The position numbers and the translations under genes are program-made. The notes under the pieces are model-generated. The model was not told the origin of the DNA, made no database searches, and saw only the letters and a program-made list of their open reading frames with translations. Shown here in pieces: positions 1-8,328 of a stretch of 64,000 nucleotides of DNA. The DNA is taken from positions 1,227,001 through 1,291,000 of the forward strand of contig NZ_CP035501.1 of the NCBI RefSeq assembly GCF_004135585.1, read 5' to 3'. Position 1 is the first letter of the stretch, and every line of letters begins with the position of its first letter. The DNA is from Sphingosinicella sp. BN140058. GTDB lineage: Bacteria > Pseudomonadota > Alphaproteobacteria > Sphingomonadales > Sphingomonadaceae.

Positions 1-317
1 GGCGCCACGCCGACGTCGCCCATCTGTTCGGTTTCAGCAGCGTCCAGACTTTCCTGCACGTGCTGCTGCCGGGCGCGCTGCCGCTGATCCTGACCGGCCT
101 CAGCCAGGCGATCGCCTTCGCCTGGATCGCCACCATCGGCACGGAATTGCTGCTCGGCGCCGGCGCCGGTCTCGGCGCGGCGATGAGCCTTGCCCAGGCG
201 CAGCAGCGCATGGACGTGATCCTGGTCGAGATCGCGGTCACCGGCCTGATCGGCTTCACCCTCAACAGCCTCTTCGCCGCCCTGCGCCGTCATGCGCTGC
301 GCTGGCAGCCCGTCTGA
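1..317 (+). CDS. ssuC: ABC transporter permease, C-terminal part (sulfonate/taurine type)
   Basis: Only the last 104 residues are in the window; the frame is open to the left edge (first full codon at 3). The visible part starts in the cytoplasmic loop that contacts the ATPase (residues like LFGFSSVQTFLHVLLPGALP, the family's EAA-loop region) and continues through two hydrophobic segments to a short basic tail. This is typical of SsuC/TauC inner-membrane permeases. It ends 11 bp before the ATPase gene, and a SsuD-like monooxygenase lies downstream, so sulfonate import is the likely role. The substrate is inferred from context; nitrate or other aliphatic sulfur ligands are alternatives. Confidence 0.85.
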   Translation, partial: RHADVAHLFGFSSVQTFLHVLLPGALPLILTGLSQAIAFAWIATIGTELLLGAGAGLGAAMSLAQAQQRMDVILVEIAVTGLIGFTLNSLFAALRRHALRWQPV

Positions 318-328
318 AGGAGACGCAC

Positions 329-1180
329 ATGAACGTCAGCACCCTCTTCGATCCGCCGCGTCCAGACAGCCTGACTCAGGACGGCGCGCTCAGCATCACC
401 GGACTCACCAAGCATTTCATCGTCGGCGGCAAGACGCTGCCGGTGCTCGACGGCGTCGATCTGGTCGTCCGGCCGGGCGAGTTCGTCAGCATCGTCGGGC
501 CGAGCGGCTGCGGCAAATCGACCCTGCTGCGGCTGGTCGCCGGCCTCGATACCGATTTCTCCGGCGAGATCCGGCTGGACGGCAAGAGGATCACCGGCAC
601 CGATCTCGATCGCGGACTGATCTTCCAGGATCATCGGCTGTTTCCCTGGATGACGCTGGAAGAGAATGTCGGCCTCGCTCTGCTCAACAGCGCAATCCCG
701 AAGGCGCAGCGCGCCCGCATCGTTGCGGAGCATATCGCGCTGCTCAACCTCGACGGCTTCGAGAAGGCTTATCCCCATCAGCTCTCCGGCGGCATGGCCC
801 AGCGCGGCGCGATCGCCCGTGCGCTCGTCACCGAGCCCAAGCTGCTGCTGCTCGACGAGCCATTGGGCGCGCTCGACGCGCTGACCCGGATCCATGTCCA
901 GACCGAGCTCCAGCGCATCTGGCTGCGCCAGCGCTCGACCATGCTGATGGTCACCCACGACGTCGAGGAAGCCGTCTACCTCAGCGATCGGGTGATCGTG
1001 ATGGGTGCCAAGCCAGGCCGGATCCGGCGGATCGTCGACATCGACCTCCCCCATCCGCGCGAGCGCACCCTGCCGCAGCTCCACGGTCTTCGCGACGAGA
1101 TTCTGGCGGAGCTGATGCAACCGGCGGGATCGACGGAGCCTGAAAATCTCGTTCGCCTGCCGCTGCGGGAGGCCCTGTGA
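329..1180 (+). CDS. ssuB: ABC transporter ATP-binding protein (SsuB/TauB family)
   Basis: Energises the permease encoded just upstream. All nucleotide-binding motifs are intact in 283 residues: Walker A GPSGCGKST (about 57-65), Q-loop at Q100, signature LSGGMAQR (152-159), Walker B LLLLDEP (172-178) and the switch histidine in MVTHD (about 210). The start ATG follows a GAAGGAG site. The stop overlaps the next gene's start region (TGATG). The family includes SsuB, TauB and NrtD; the adjacent monooxygenase genes favour a sulfonate substrate. Confidence 0.95.
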   Translation: MNVSTLFDPPRPDSLTQDGALSITGLTKHFIVGGKTLPVLDGVDLVVRPGEFVSIVGPSGCGKSTLLRLVAGLDTDFSGEIRLDGKRITGTDLDRGLIFQDHRLFPWMTLEENVGLALLNSAIPKAQRARIVAEHIALLNLDGFEKAYPHQLSGGMAQRGAIARALVTEPKLLLLDEPLGALDALTRIHVQTELQRIWLRQRSTMLMVTHDVEEAVYLSDRVIVMGAKPGRIRRIVDIDLPHPRERTLPQLHGLRDEILAELMQPAGSTEPENLVRLPLREAL

Positions 1181-1788
1181 TGAGTCGCACCCCCGATCAC
1201 CCGATCGAAGCCGTCTTCCTCGACCGCTGGTCTCCGCGAAGCTTCTCCGGCGAGGCGATACCGGATTCGGTGCTCGCCAGCGCGTTCGAGGCGGCGAGAT
1301 GGGCACCGTCCGCCTACAATGCGCAGCCCTGGCGCTTCCTGGTCGCCCGCCCCGATACGCCCGACTGGGTCGACTTCGTCAGCCTGCTCGCTCCGTTTAA
1401 CGCGCGCTGGGCCTCGCGCGCGTCGGCGCTGATCGTGATCGTCTCGGCACGGACCGCGGATCGGCGCGGGGTCGTCGTCGAAAATGTCAGCCACAGCTTC
1501 GACGCCGGCGCCGCCTGGGCCAATTTCGCCCATCAGGCGCTGCTGCTCGGCTGGCACACCCACGGCATCGGCGGCTTCGATCGCGAGGCGGCACGCACTC
1601 TGCTCGCAATCCCGGAGGATTTTGCCGTCGAGGCGATGGTCGCGGTCGGCCGCCAGGCCGGTCTTGATTCGCTGCACGCCGATTTCCACCCGCAGGAACA
1701 GCCGAACGGCCGCCGCCCGATCGAGGACTTCGTCTTCGCGGGCCGCTTCGATTCTCCCCTCTTCAGCAAGGAAAGGAATGCTGCATGA
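1180..1788 (+). CDS. Nitroreductase family protein
   Basis: A 202-residue FMN-dependent nitroreductase-fold protein. Visible hallmarks are the N-terminal DRWSPRSFSGEAIP stretch (the usual R-x-S-x-R-x-F start of the family) and the FMN-contact motif APSAYNAQPWRF. A GTG at 1177 is also in frame, but ATG 1180 is better spaced from the GGGAGG site at 1167-1172. It is embedded in the organosulfur operon between the ATPase and the LLM oxidoreductases and overlaps the next gene by 4 bp (ATGA). It may shuttle electrons or reduce a pathway intermediate; it does not resemble the SsuE-type flavin reductase normally paired with SsuD. Substrate unknown. Confidence 0.85.
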   Translation: MSRTPDHPIEAVFLDRWSPRSFSGEAIPDSVLASAFEAARWAPSAYNAQPWRFLVARPDTPDWVDFVSLLAPFNARWASRASALIVIVSARTADRRGVVVENVSHSFDAGAAWANFAHQALLLGWHTHGIGGFDREAARTLLAIPEDFAVEAMVAVGRQAGLDSLHADFHPQEQPNGRRPIEDFVFAGRFDSPLFSKERNAA

Positions 1789-2723
1789 CGCTCAAGGCCT
1801 ATTGGCGGCTCGATCCGGCGGCGGAGCCCGACCGGGCCGAGCCGAGCGCCCGCGCCGAGACCCTCGCGCGCGACGTTCGCCCGATCACGATCAACCGCTA
1901 CGATCATTACGTCCAGATCGCCCGGGCGGCCGCCCTCACCGCATTCGATGGGCTGTTCATCGCGCATCGCCAGGAAGCGGACGACAGCCAGATCGTCGCC
2001 GCCGCGATCGCCCGCGCCGCGCCCCGGCTGCGGCTCGTTCCTGAATTCCCGGCATCGGTCGGGTCTGCCGTCTACGCCGCCAAGCAGGCGGTGACCTTCC
2101 AGCGCGCCGTGCATGATCGGCTCGGCTGGGCGATCGCCCCGGACGGGGATCCGGACGTCCGCGCCGCTCAGGCCGATCCGGTGGCCGATGCCGATCTCGG
2201 CGCCCGGATCGAGGAGTTCCTCCACGTCGCGCGCGGCGTCCACGGCGAACGGCCGTTCGACTTCAAGGGACGCTTCTTCGAAGTGCAGGGCGGCGGCTTC
2301 GAAGCGCCGCTGTCGGGGGCCGCCTTCCCGCAAGTGTTCCTCCGCGGCGAGCAGGAGGATGCGCTCGCCCGCTCGGCCCGCTTCGCCGACGTCCACCTGT
2401 TCGCGCCGCAGCCGATCGAGGCTCTGCGGGCCAAGATCGAGGATCTCGATCGTCTCGCACTCGCCGCCGGCCGCAACATCGAATTCGGGATCAGCCTCGG
2501 CCTCGCCGCCCGCGAGAGCACGGAGGATCTCGCCGACCTGCCGGAGACCGACATCGTCGGAACCTATGACGACGTCGCCGCCCGGCTGGCCGAGCTTGCT
2601 TCGGCCGGGATCGGCCATTTCGTGCTGTCTGCCGCACCGTCGCTCGAAGAGGCCTATCGCATCGGCCAGTTCGTGCTCCCCCGCCTCCGTGCCCACCAGC
2701 CGGCGCTTCGCGCCGCAGCCTGA
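1785..2723 (+). CDS. LLM-class flavin-dependent oxidoreductase (short SsuD-like paralogue)
   Basis: A 312-residue luciferase-like protein. It shares with its neighbour the N-terminal YWRL pattern, a central F-x-G-R-F-F/Y segment and the C-terminal LEEAYRIGQFVLP block seen in SsuD-type alkanesulfonate monooxygenases. It is about 70 residues shorter than SsuD and its N-terminal half is compact. It overlaps the nitroreductase by 4 bp and is followed 11 bp later by the SsuD-like gene, so the two are co-transcribed. It could be a second monooxygenase with a different sulfonate or sulfone specificity, or a non-identical partner subunit; the sequence cannot decide. Confidence 0.85.
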   Translation: MTLKAYWRLDPAAEPDRAEPSARAETLARDVRPITINRYDHYVQIARAAALTAFDGLFIAHRQEADDSQIVAAAIARAAPRLRLVPEFPASVGSAVYAAKQAVTFQRAVHDRLGWAIAPDGDPDVRAAQADPVADADLGARIEEFLHVARGVHGERPFDFKGRFFEVQGGGFEAPLSGAAFPQVFLRGEQEDALARSARFADVHLFAPQPIEALRAKIEDLDRLALAAGRNIEFGISLGLAARESTEDLADLPETDIVGTYDDVAARLAELASAGIGHFVLSAAPSLEEAYRIGQFVLPRLRAHQPALRAAA

Positions 2724-2734
2724 GGAGAAAGTCC

Positions 2735-3895
2735 ATGGCCATCGATTTCTACTGGCGGCTTCCCACCCACGGCGATCATGCGACGATCCGCCGCGCCTCC
2801 CTCGATCGCGGAGACTGGTCGCCGCTCTCCGCCGGCAGCCAGGCGCCGGGACTGACCGCGGCTGGTGAAGAAGACGGCTTTCGGTACATCGATCACCTCG
2901 CCGAGATCGCCAGGGCGGCCGAGATTTCCGGCTTCATCGGCGGGCTCATCCCCTCCTTCCCGAACACCGACGATCCCTGGGTGATCTCGCCCCTGCTGGC
3001 ACGCGAGACGAAAAGCTTCCGGTTCATGATCGCCTTCCAGCCCGGCTTCCTCAACCCGGTTCAGGCGGCGCGGCTCTCGGCCAGCCTGCAGCGCGCGACC
3101 GGCGGCCGCACCGTGTTCAACGTCATCACCGGCGGCGGCGGCCCCTCCCAGCTCTGGTGGGGCGACAGCTTCTCGCATGACGACCGCTACGGCCGCACCT
3201 CGGAATTTCTCGACGTGTTCAAGGGTGTCTGGAAGGATCCGGGCTTCACCTTTGAAGGCCGCTTCTACACCGTCCGGAACGGCGGCCTCGCGCCCCTGCT
3301 CGGGCGGGAGGAGATACCCGAAATCTGGTTCTCGGGTTCGTCGGAAGCGGCGCTGCAGAGCGCGGCCCGCCACGCCGATTATTATCTCTCGTGGCTCGAA
3401 CCTTATGATCAGCTGCAGGACAAGTTCGCCAAGGTGAAGGCGCGCACTGCCCAGCTCGGCGGCGAGCAGAAATGCGCTATCCGGGTCGATCTCGTCGCCC
3501 GCGCAACCGAGGAGGAAGCCTGGCGCGACGTCCGCATCGGTTTCGAGAACGTCACCGACGAAACCCGCGCCCGCTGGCGCGGCCAGCCGACCGACAGCGT
3601 GGGTGCGTCCCGTCAAGCGGCGCTGCGGCCGACGGAGGCGAAAAGGTGGGACGAACTCGTCGTCGGACGGAACCTCTGGGGCGGCTTCAACCTGCTCCGG
3701 GGCGGTCCCGCCCTCGGGATCGTCGGCAGCTACGAGCAATGCGCGGAGCAATTGGACGAACTGATCCACCGCGGCGCCGACGCCTTCATCCTCGCCGGCA
3801 CCCCGCACCTCGAGGAAGCCTATCGCATCGGCGAGGAGGTGCTCCCGCTGCTCGGCCGCACCGCCACGGCCGGCCTGCTCCAGGCCGCCGAATGA
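2735..3895 (+). CDS. ssuD: LLM-class alkanesulfonate monooxygenase-like protein
   Basis: A 386-residue FMNH2-dependent monooxygenase predicted to release sulfite from an alkanesulfonate. It matches SsuD in length (about 380) and in landmarks: N-terminal FYWRLPTHGDH, RTVFNVITG in the core, the PEIWFSGSSEAA strand, NLWGGFNLLRGGPALGIVG and the C-terminal PHLEEAYRIGEEVLPLL. A GAGGAG site precedes ATG 2735. Operon position after an SsuB/SsuC-type importer supports sulfur scavenging. No ssuE-type flavin reductase is visible in the window; one may lie left of the edge. Substrate range is inference. Confidence 0.88.
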   Translation: MAIDFYWRLPTHGDHATIRRASLDRGDWSPLSAGSQAPGLTAAGEEDGFRYIDHLAEIARAAEISGFIGGLIPSFPNTDDPWVISPLLARETKSFRFMIAFQPGFLNPVQAARLSASLQRATGGRTVFNVITGGGGPSQLWWGDSFSHDDRYGRTSEFLDVFKGVWKDPGFTFEGRFYTVRNGGLAPLLGREEIPEIWFSGSSEAALQSAARHADYYLSWLEPYDQLQDKFAKVKARTAQLGGEQKCAIRVDLVARATEEEAWRDVRIGFENVTDETRARWRGQPTDSVGASRQAALRPTEAKRWDELVVGRNLWGGFNLLRGGPALGIVGSYEQCAEQLDELIHRGADAFILAGTPHLEEAYRIGEEVLPLLGRTATAGLLQAAE

Positions 3896-3917
3896 CAACC
3901 TTCACAGGAGAGCAAGC

Positions 3918-4625
3918 ATGACCAGTCTCAATTCGACCATTTCCGACTTCGCCGAACAAGCGATCCGCGATGCCGCCATCGCCTTTCGCGGTCTGCGAGA
4001 CACCGGCACGATCTCGCCGAGCGGGACGGTCAGCTTCGTCGAGCGCGTGCCAGGCGAGCAAGCGGTGATCTCGATCGGCTATCCGGGGCCGTTCGCCCCC
4101 GACGCCCCGTTGAAGCCGACCATCTTCGCACTCGACGGCGAGGTGCTCGAAGGACCACCCAACGGCAATCTCGGCGGCGGCCGCTATTTGCCGCTGTTCC
4201 GGGGCCATGACGACATCACCAGCGTCAGCCACGTTCACACGCCCTATCTCGGCGCCTGGTCGCAAAGCCACCGCGCGCTGCCGATCCGCTACGTGCCGGT
4301 GCAGCGCTGGACCCGCTCGCGCGAACTGCCCATCTATATAGACCGCCGCCAGGGCGAAGCCGCCTTCATCCTCGAAGTGCTGGAGCGCGATCCCGGCGTC
4401 CCCGCGATCCTGGAGGCCAATGGCGGATCGACGGCGTGGGGTCGCCAGGGGCTGCTCGCGCTCGCCAACACGATCGTGCTGATCGAGGAAGGTGCCCGCT
4501 TCCAGGCCCTCGCCGAGACGCTCGGCGGCTCCAGGCCGTACGGCCCCGGCGTGCTCGAGCAGCAGTGGAAAATGTCGGGTCTGCTCCGCCCCGACGAGGT
4601 GATCGAGGCGATCGCCGCCGAATGA
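3918..4625 (+). CDS. Class II aldolase/adducin-domain-like protein
   Basis: A 235-residue cytosolic protein resembling class II aldolase/adducin domains. It has an early glycine-rich stretch (SPSGTVSFVER), a central metal-site-like histidine pair in TSVSHVHTPYLGAWS, and a late ILEANGGSTAWG segment where the family usually has another histidine-containing strand (not present here). Family members do retro-aldol cleavage, epimerisation or, in MtnB, dehydration. It is the last gene before a strong terminator at 4667-4706 and has an AGGAGAG ribosome site before ATG 3918. Its presence in a sulfonate operon suggests processing of the carbonyl product left after desulfonation, but this is inference. 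Confidence 0.7.
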   Translation: MTSLNSTISDFAEQAIRDAAIAFRGLRDTGTISPSGTVSFVERVPGEQAVISIGYPGPFAPDAPLKPTIFALDGEVLEGPPNGNLGGGRYLPLFRGHDDITSVSHVHTPYLGAWSQSHRALPIRYVPVQRWTRSRELPIYIDRRQGEAAFILEVLERDPGVPAILEANGGSTAWGRQGLLALANTIVLIEEGARFQALAETLGGSRPYGPGVLEQQWKMSGLLRPDEVIEAIAAE

Positions 4626-4666
4626 TTCCTCCCCAGCGGGTTTCGTCCTCCTCGGCCCGCTCGACT

Positions 4667-4706
4667 GGGCCGTGCCGGATCGTGGTGATCGGCACGGCCC
4701 CTTTTT
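4667..4706 (+). terminator. Intrinsic terminator of the organosulfur operon
   Basis: A perfect 11-bp stem (4667-4677 with 4690-4700) and 12-nt loop are followed by CTTTTT. This is one of the clearest rho-independent terminators in the window and separates the aldolase-like gene from the small YezD-type gene. Confidence 0.92.
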
Positions 4707-4739
4707 CCGGCCGAGCTCGGCCGCAACAGGGCGCTGGTG

Positions 4740-4928
4740 ATGACCCGAGAGAAGAGTTCGATCCTTCAGCAGAAGAAGACCCGTGCCGGGGCCGACGATC
4801 GCTCGGTCGACGAAGCGGTCGTCGCCTTGCGCGCTGCCATTCGCGATCTCCGCTTCGGCTCCGTCTCGATCAAGTTCCACGACGCTAAGGTCGTCCAGCT
4901 CGAGATTACGGAGAAGAGCCTGCTCTGA
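4740..4928 (+). CDS. YezD-family small protein (DUF2292)
   Basis: A 62-residue protein whose C-terminal half (ALRAAIRDLRFGSVSIKFHD, then KVVQLEITEKSLL) fits the YezD/DUF2292 pattern: a helix followed by a beta-hairpin ending in an E-x-T-E-K motif. The function of the family is not established, but members are often found with sulfur-assimilation genes, which fits this locus. GTG 4737 is an alternative start. It begins about 30 bp after a strong terminator, so it either has its own promoter or is expressed by readthrough. Confidence 0.7.
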   Translation: MTREKSSILQQKKTRAGADDRSVDEAVVALRAAIRDLRFGSVSIKFHDAKVVQLEITEKSLL

Positions 4929-4955
4929 CCGAAGCGGGCGTACGCCGCGACCGGC

Positions 4956-6308
4956 TCAGACCGCCTTCAAGGTGATCGGCGGGGTGTGCTCGCCGAGGCG
5001 CGAAAGGATCCGCACCGCCCGGGGGCGGATCATCTTCATCGCCTGCGTTTCCCAGTCGGTGAAGCCCCAGGCCGCGGGATCCTCGCGCGACACGATCTTC
5101 AGATCCTCCGGCATCTCGCCGAGATCGATCTCGTAGAGCGAGATCGGACGCCGGGTCACGGCGGAATAGAAAGGCCGCACGACCGGCCTTGCCAGCACGC
5201 TCTGCGCCTCGGCGGAGACCACCGCGAGTTCGTCGGAGCTCAGCCGGACGAGGGAGCCGACCGGATAGATGCCGATGCAACGAATGAAGACACGCAGGAT
5301 CGCCGGATCGAAATGGCCGTCCCAACGGAACATGCGGGCGAGCGCCTCCGCCGGCGGCCAGGCGCGGCGATGGGGCCGGTTCGACGTGATCGCGTCATAG
5401 ACATCGCAGACGGCGGCCATCCGGCCCAGCAGGCTGATCGCTTCGCCCTTGAGCTGATGCGGGTAGCCGGAACCGTCCATCCGCTCGTGATGGTGGAGGA
5501 TGCCGTCGAGAACAGGCTGCGACAGCGTCTCGATTCCGGCGAGCTTGACCGGTCCCGCTTCCGGATGCTGCTGCAGGCGCTCGGTCTCGGTGGCGGAGAG
5601 TGACGCGGGTTTGTCGAGCAGTTCCTGCGGCGCGTCCACCTCGCCGATGTCGTGGAGCAGTCCGGCGAGGCCGGCCTCCCGGACCACAGACTCGTCCAGA
5701 CCCATTTGCAGCGCCAGTGCCACCATCATCGCGGAGACGGCGATCGCATGAAGATAGGCATATTCGTCCGCGGCCTTGAGCCGGGCGAGGGTCATCAGCG
5801 CGCTTCGGTTGCGGAGCACCGAGCCCGTGATCGCGGCGATCACGGGCTCGATGCCGTCCAGCCCCGATAGGCGGCCGAGCTTCGCATCCTCGATGAAGGC
5901 GGCGACTGCGGACTTCGCGTCTTCCAGGATGCGTTCGGCGTGGTCGAACTCGGCGCTCGGGCTCCGCGGCGCATTCGCATCGGCGGGCGCGGACAAGATT
6001 GCTTCGGCGTCGGCGCGGACGGCCTGGATGTCGGCTGCGATCACCGGCGGCACGCGCTTGGGAGCGGGCCCGATGCCCTTCTTGAGATCGATCCAGATGC
6101 CGGCGACGCCGCTCCCGCGGAGCAGAGCAAGGTCGGCCGGTTTCTCGAGCAGGAAGCGCGCGCGCCAGAAGGGGTGGTCCAGCCACGATCCGTCGATCGC
6201 CTGGATGTACATTCCCAATCGCAGCTGGTCCGGCGTAATCCTCAGCAAATCTTCGTTCCGTTCGAGCCCTCGGACCAGCGCCTCCGCGCCCGCCGAGCCA
6301 AAGTACAC
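4956..6308 (-). CDS. HD-GYP domain cyclic-di-GMP phosphodiesterase (DUF3391 N-terminus)
   Basis: A 450-residue protein predicted to hydrolyse cyclic di-GMP. The N-terminal region (about 22-55: ITPDQLRLGMYIQAIDGSWL, HPFWR) is the DUF3391 module common in front of HD-GYP domains. The HD pair is in GLLHDIGEVD (H219, D220), followed by the GYP box HHHERMDGSGYP (272-283) and the D-x-x-D-A segment VCDVYDAI (about 300-307). The canonical lysine of HDIGK is Glu223 here. The frame opens at GTG 6308; a start nearer residue 21 (just before LRITPDQL) is plausible. It is transcribed divergently from the GGDEF gene. Confidence 0.9.
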   Translation of the reverse strand: MYFGSAGAEALVRGLERNEDLLRITPDQLRLGMYIQAIDGSWLDHPFWRARFLLEKPADLALLRGSGVAGIWIDLKKGIGPAPKRVPPVIAADIQAVRADAEAILSAPADANAPRSPSAEFDHAERILEDAKSAVAAFIEDAKLGRLSGLDGIEPVIAAITGSVLRNRSALMTLARLKAADEYAYLHAIAVSAMMVALALQMGLDESVVREAGLAGLLHDIGEVDAPQELLDKPASLSATETERLQQHPEAGPVKLAGIETLSQPVLDGILHHHERMDGSGYPHQLKGEAISLLGRMAAVCDVYDAITSNRPHRRAWPPAEALARMFRWDGHFDPAILRVFIRCIGIYPVGSLVRLSSDELAVVSAEAQSVLARPVVRPFYSAVTRRPISLYEIDLGEMPEDLKIVSREDPAAWGFTDWETQAMKMIRPRAVRILSRLGEHTPPITLKAV

Positions 6309-6518
6309 GAAGCCTCGAAAAAGAGAGCTTCCCCTGTCTTATAGATGCCGCCGCTGGTGGAACGATCGCACCGCATGCTATTTGCACGGCCCGGCGGGCG
6401 TACGGCGCTTCTACGTACTTGCCCCGGTGAGGCTGCTAACAGGCCTTTAGAAAGGCTACCCCTAAGCGTCGCTCCGAGGGGAATCTGCGCGCCTGCGCCG
6501 ATCGTTGGAGAAGCGTCG

Positions 6519-8216
6519 TTGACTGGGGAAAAGGCGGACTCGTTCCGGGGAGCATCGGCCGGAGGCCTTGAGGACGACGCGGATCGGCCAAACCGGGCGC
6601 AGTCGTGGCCGATCGTTGCCATCGTCGCGATCCTGCTCTCCATGGTCGTCAGCGCGATCGCGGGCTTCGCCTATATCGAGCATGAGCGCGCCCATGCCGC
6701 GACGATCGCGACCGAGCTCGATCACGTCCGCAGTTATCGGTTCGGCGTCACCAATCAGATGGAATCGGCGACCGGTTACGCCGCGACCGGCAACACCGCC
6801 TTGCTCAAGACGTTTTTTGCTGCGTCCGACCTCGCCGGCGAGAACGTGCAGGCCGTCCGCCTGCTCGCCGCCCGATCGACCACGCGGCCCCATGCCGATC
6901 CGCTGACCATCGTCCGTCAATTGAACGGCCTTTGGTCGCGCAGCATCGGGCTTTCCCGCCGGGGCGCGCGCGCCGAGGCTGACGCCTTGCTGACCAGTCC
7001 GGAAGCGGTCGAGGCGCTCGCCAGAATCCGTAGCCAGCTGGCCCGCTACGAGACCGAAGCGCGCGATCGCCAGGCGGAGCATGATCGCCGTCTTGCGTTT
7101 GCCTGGCATCTCGTCATCGGCATCCAGATCATCGGCGGCCTGCTGTCGGTGGCCGGTCTCGCTTTGACCTACCGCCACGTCAGCCGCGACGCCCGTCGCC
7201 GCCGGCAGGCCATGCGCCAGGCCGAGATCCTGTTCCACATGGCCGACGTCCTCCAGAGCGCGTCCGGCCAGGAAGACGCCAATGCCGTGCTCGGCGCCAC
7301 CGCCCGGCGCCTGTTGCCGCAGCTCTCCGGCGCCCTTTACCTGTTCAGCAGCGCGCGCGATCGTCTGGTGCTCAGCACCGCTTGGAACGAGCATGAGGGC
7401 GACGCCACGCCCGCGACCATCCTCGCCTCCGAATGCTGGGCGGTGAAGCGCGGCAAGGTTCAGGCCAATCTCCGCTCGGGCGACGCGCTACGTTGCGAGC
7501 ATCACCAGGGCAGCGGCGCCGCGATCGAAGTACCGATGGTCGCCCGCGGCGAGGTCCACGGCCTGATCCGATTCTCCGCCGCGGGCCCGGCCCAGGACCA
7601 GGAGCTCGCCGAAGCCGCCACGTTGATCTCGGCCCTCACCGACGCGGTGTCGCTGGCGCTGTCCAACATCGCCCTGCGCGACAAGTTGCGCTCGCAGGCG
7701 CTCAAGGACCCGCTCACCGGCCTCTACAATCGCCGCTACATGGAAGACAGTCTGCAGCGCTTCGTTTCGCTGTCGCAGCGCAGCGGCACGCCGGCGTCGG
7801 TGGTTCTGATCGATCTCGATCATTTCAAGAAGCTCAACGACGATCATGGCCACCTGATCGGCGACACGATTCTGCGCGCGGTCGCCGAGACCGTCTCCGG
7901 AACGCTGCGCGAAAGCGACATCGCCTGCCGCTACGGCGGCGAGGAATTGCTCGTCATCCTGCCGGACTGCGCGCTCGCGGACGCGGTCTACAAGGCGGAG
8001 GTGATCCGCGCCCGCATCGAAACTCTGTCGAACGTCCATGGCGTCCGCGTCACCGCTTCGCTGGGCGTGGCGTCCTCGCCCGAGAACAGCAACACCGTGC
8101 AGGATCTCATTCTGCAGGCCGACACGGCCCTCTACGAAGCGAAGCGTGGCGGTCGCAATTGCGTCCAGGCCGCAGCCGCCCGCCCGAACAGCCTGGAATT
8201 GTCTGTCGCCGCCTGA
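6519..8216 (+). CDS. Membrane-anchored diguanylate cyclase (CHASE3-like, GAF-like, GGDEF)
   Basis: Makes cyclic di-GMP from two GTP. From TTG 6519 the protein is 565 residues: one membrane segment (about 30-52), a periplasmic CHASE3-like sensor (NQMESATGYAATGNTALLK), a second membrane segment near 190-210, a GAF-like region, then a complete GGDEF domain (DPLTGLYNRRYM; RYGGEELLVILP). An RESD inhibitory I-site lies exactly five residues before GGEEL, so product feedback is expected. The frame is open back to 6345, but only TTG 6519 has a well-placed GGAG site (6507-6510) and the extra N-terminus looks non-coding. Confidence 0.9.
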   Translation: MTGEKADSFRGASAGGLEDDADRPNRAQSWPIVAIVAILLSMVVSAIAGFAYIEHERAHAATIATELDHVRSYRFGVTNQMESATGYAATGNTALLKTFFAASDLAGENVQAVRLLAARSTTRPHADPLTIVRQLNGLWSRSIGLSRRGARAEADALLTSPEAVEALARIRSQLARYETEARDRQAEHDRRLAFAWHLVIGIQIIGGLLSVAGLALTYRHVSRDARRRRQAMRQAEILFHMADVLQSASGQEDANAVLGATARRLLPQLSGALYLFSSARDRLVLSTAWNEHEGDATPATILASECWAVKRGKVQANLRSGDALRCEHHQGSGAAIEVPMVARGEVHGLIRFSAAGPAQDQELAEAATLISALTDAVSLALSNIALRDKLRSQALKDPLTGLYNRRYMEDSLQRFVSLSQRSGTPASVVLIDLDHFKKLNDDHGHLIGDTILRAVAETVSGTLRESDIACRYGGEELLVILPDCALADAVYKAEVIRARIETLSNVHGVRVTASLGVASSPENSNTVQDLILQADTALYEAKRGGRNCVQAAAARPNSLELSVAA

Positions 8217-8279
8217 TCGACTGCGCGCCACTGACATCGCCAAATTCGCAGATGCAAGCTGCCGCGGTGGAAAGGGTGT

Positions 8280-8307
8280 TTGACAGGGAGGCTCGATCCT
8301 GTAAAAG
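8280..8307 (+). promoter_or_regulatory. Putative sigma-70-type promoter for the membrane-protein/regulator pair
   Basis: A perfect TTGACA (8280-8285) is followed after 16 bp by TAAAAG (8302-8307, 4 of 6 matches to TATAAT), about 22 bp before the start codon of the downstream gene. Inferred from sequence only. Confidence 0.55.
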
Positions 8308-8319
8308 AAGCTTTACAGG
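8298..8319. promoter_or_regulatory. Inverted-repeat operator candidate overlapping the -10 region
   Basis: CCTGTAAA, a 6-bp spacer, then TTTACAGG: a perfect 8-bp inverted repeat. It covers the proposed -10 box and runs into the ribosome site AGGAGG, an arrangement suited to autorepression. The best candidate binder is the Cro/CI-type regulator encoded as the second gene of this transcript. Confidence 0.6.
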
Positions 8320-8328
8320 AGGTTCTCG

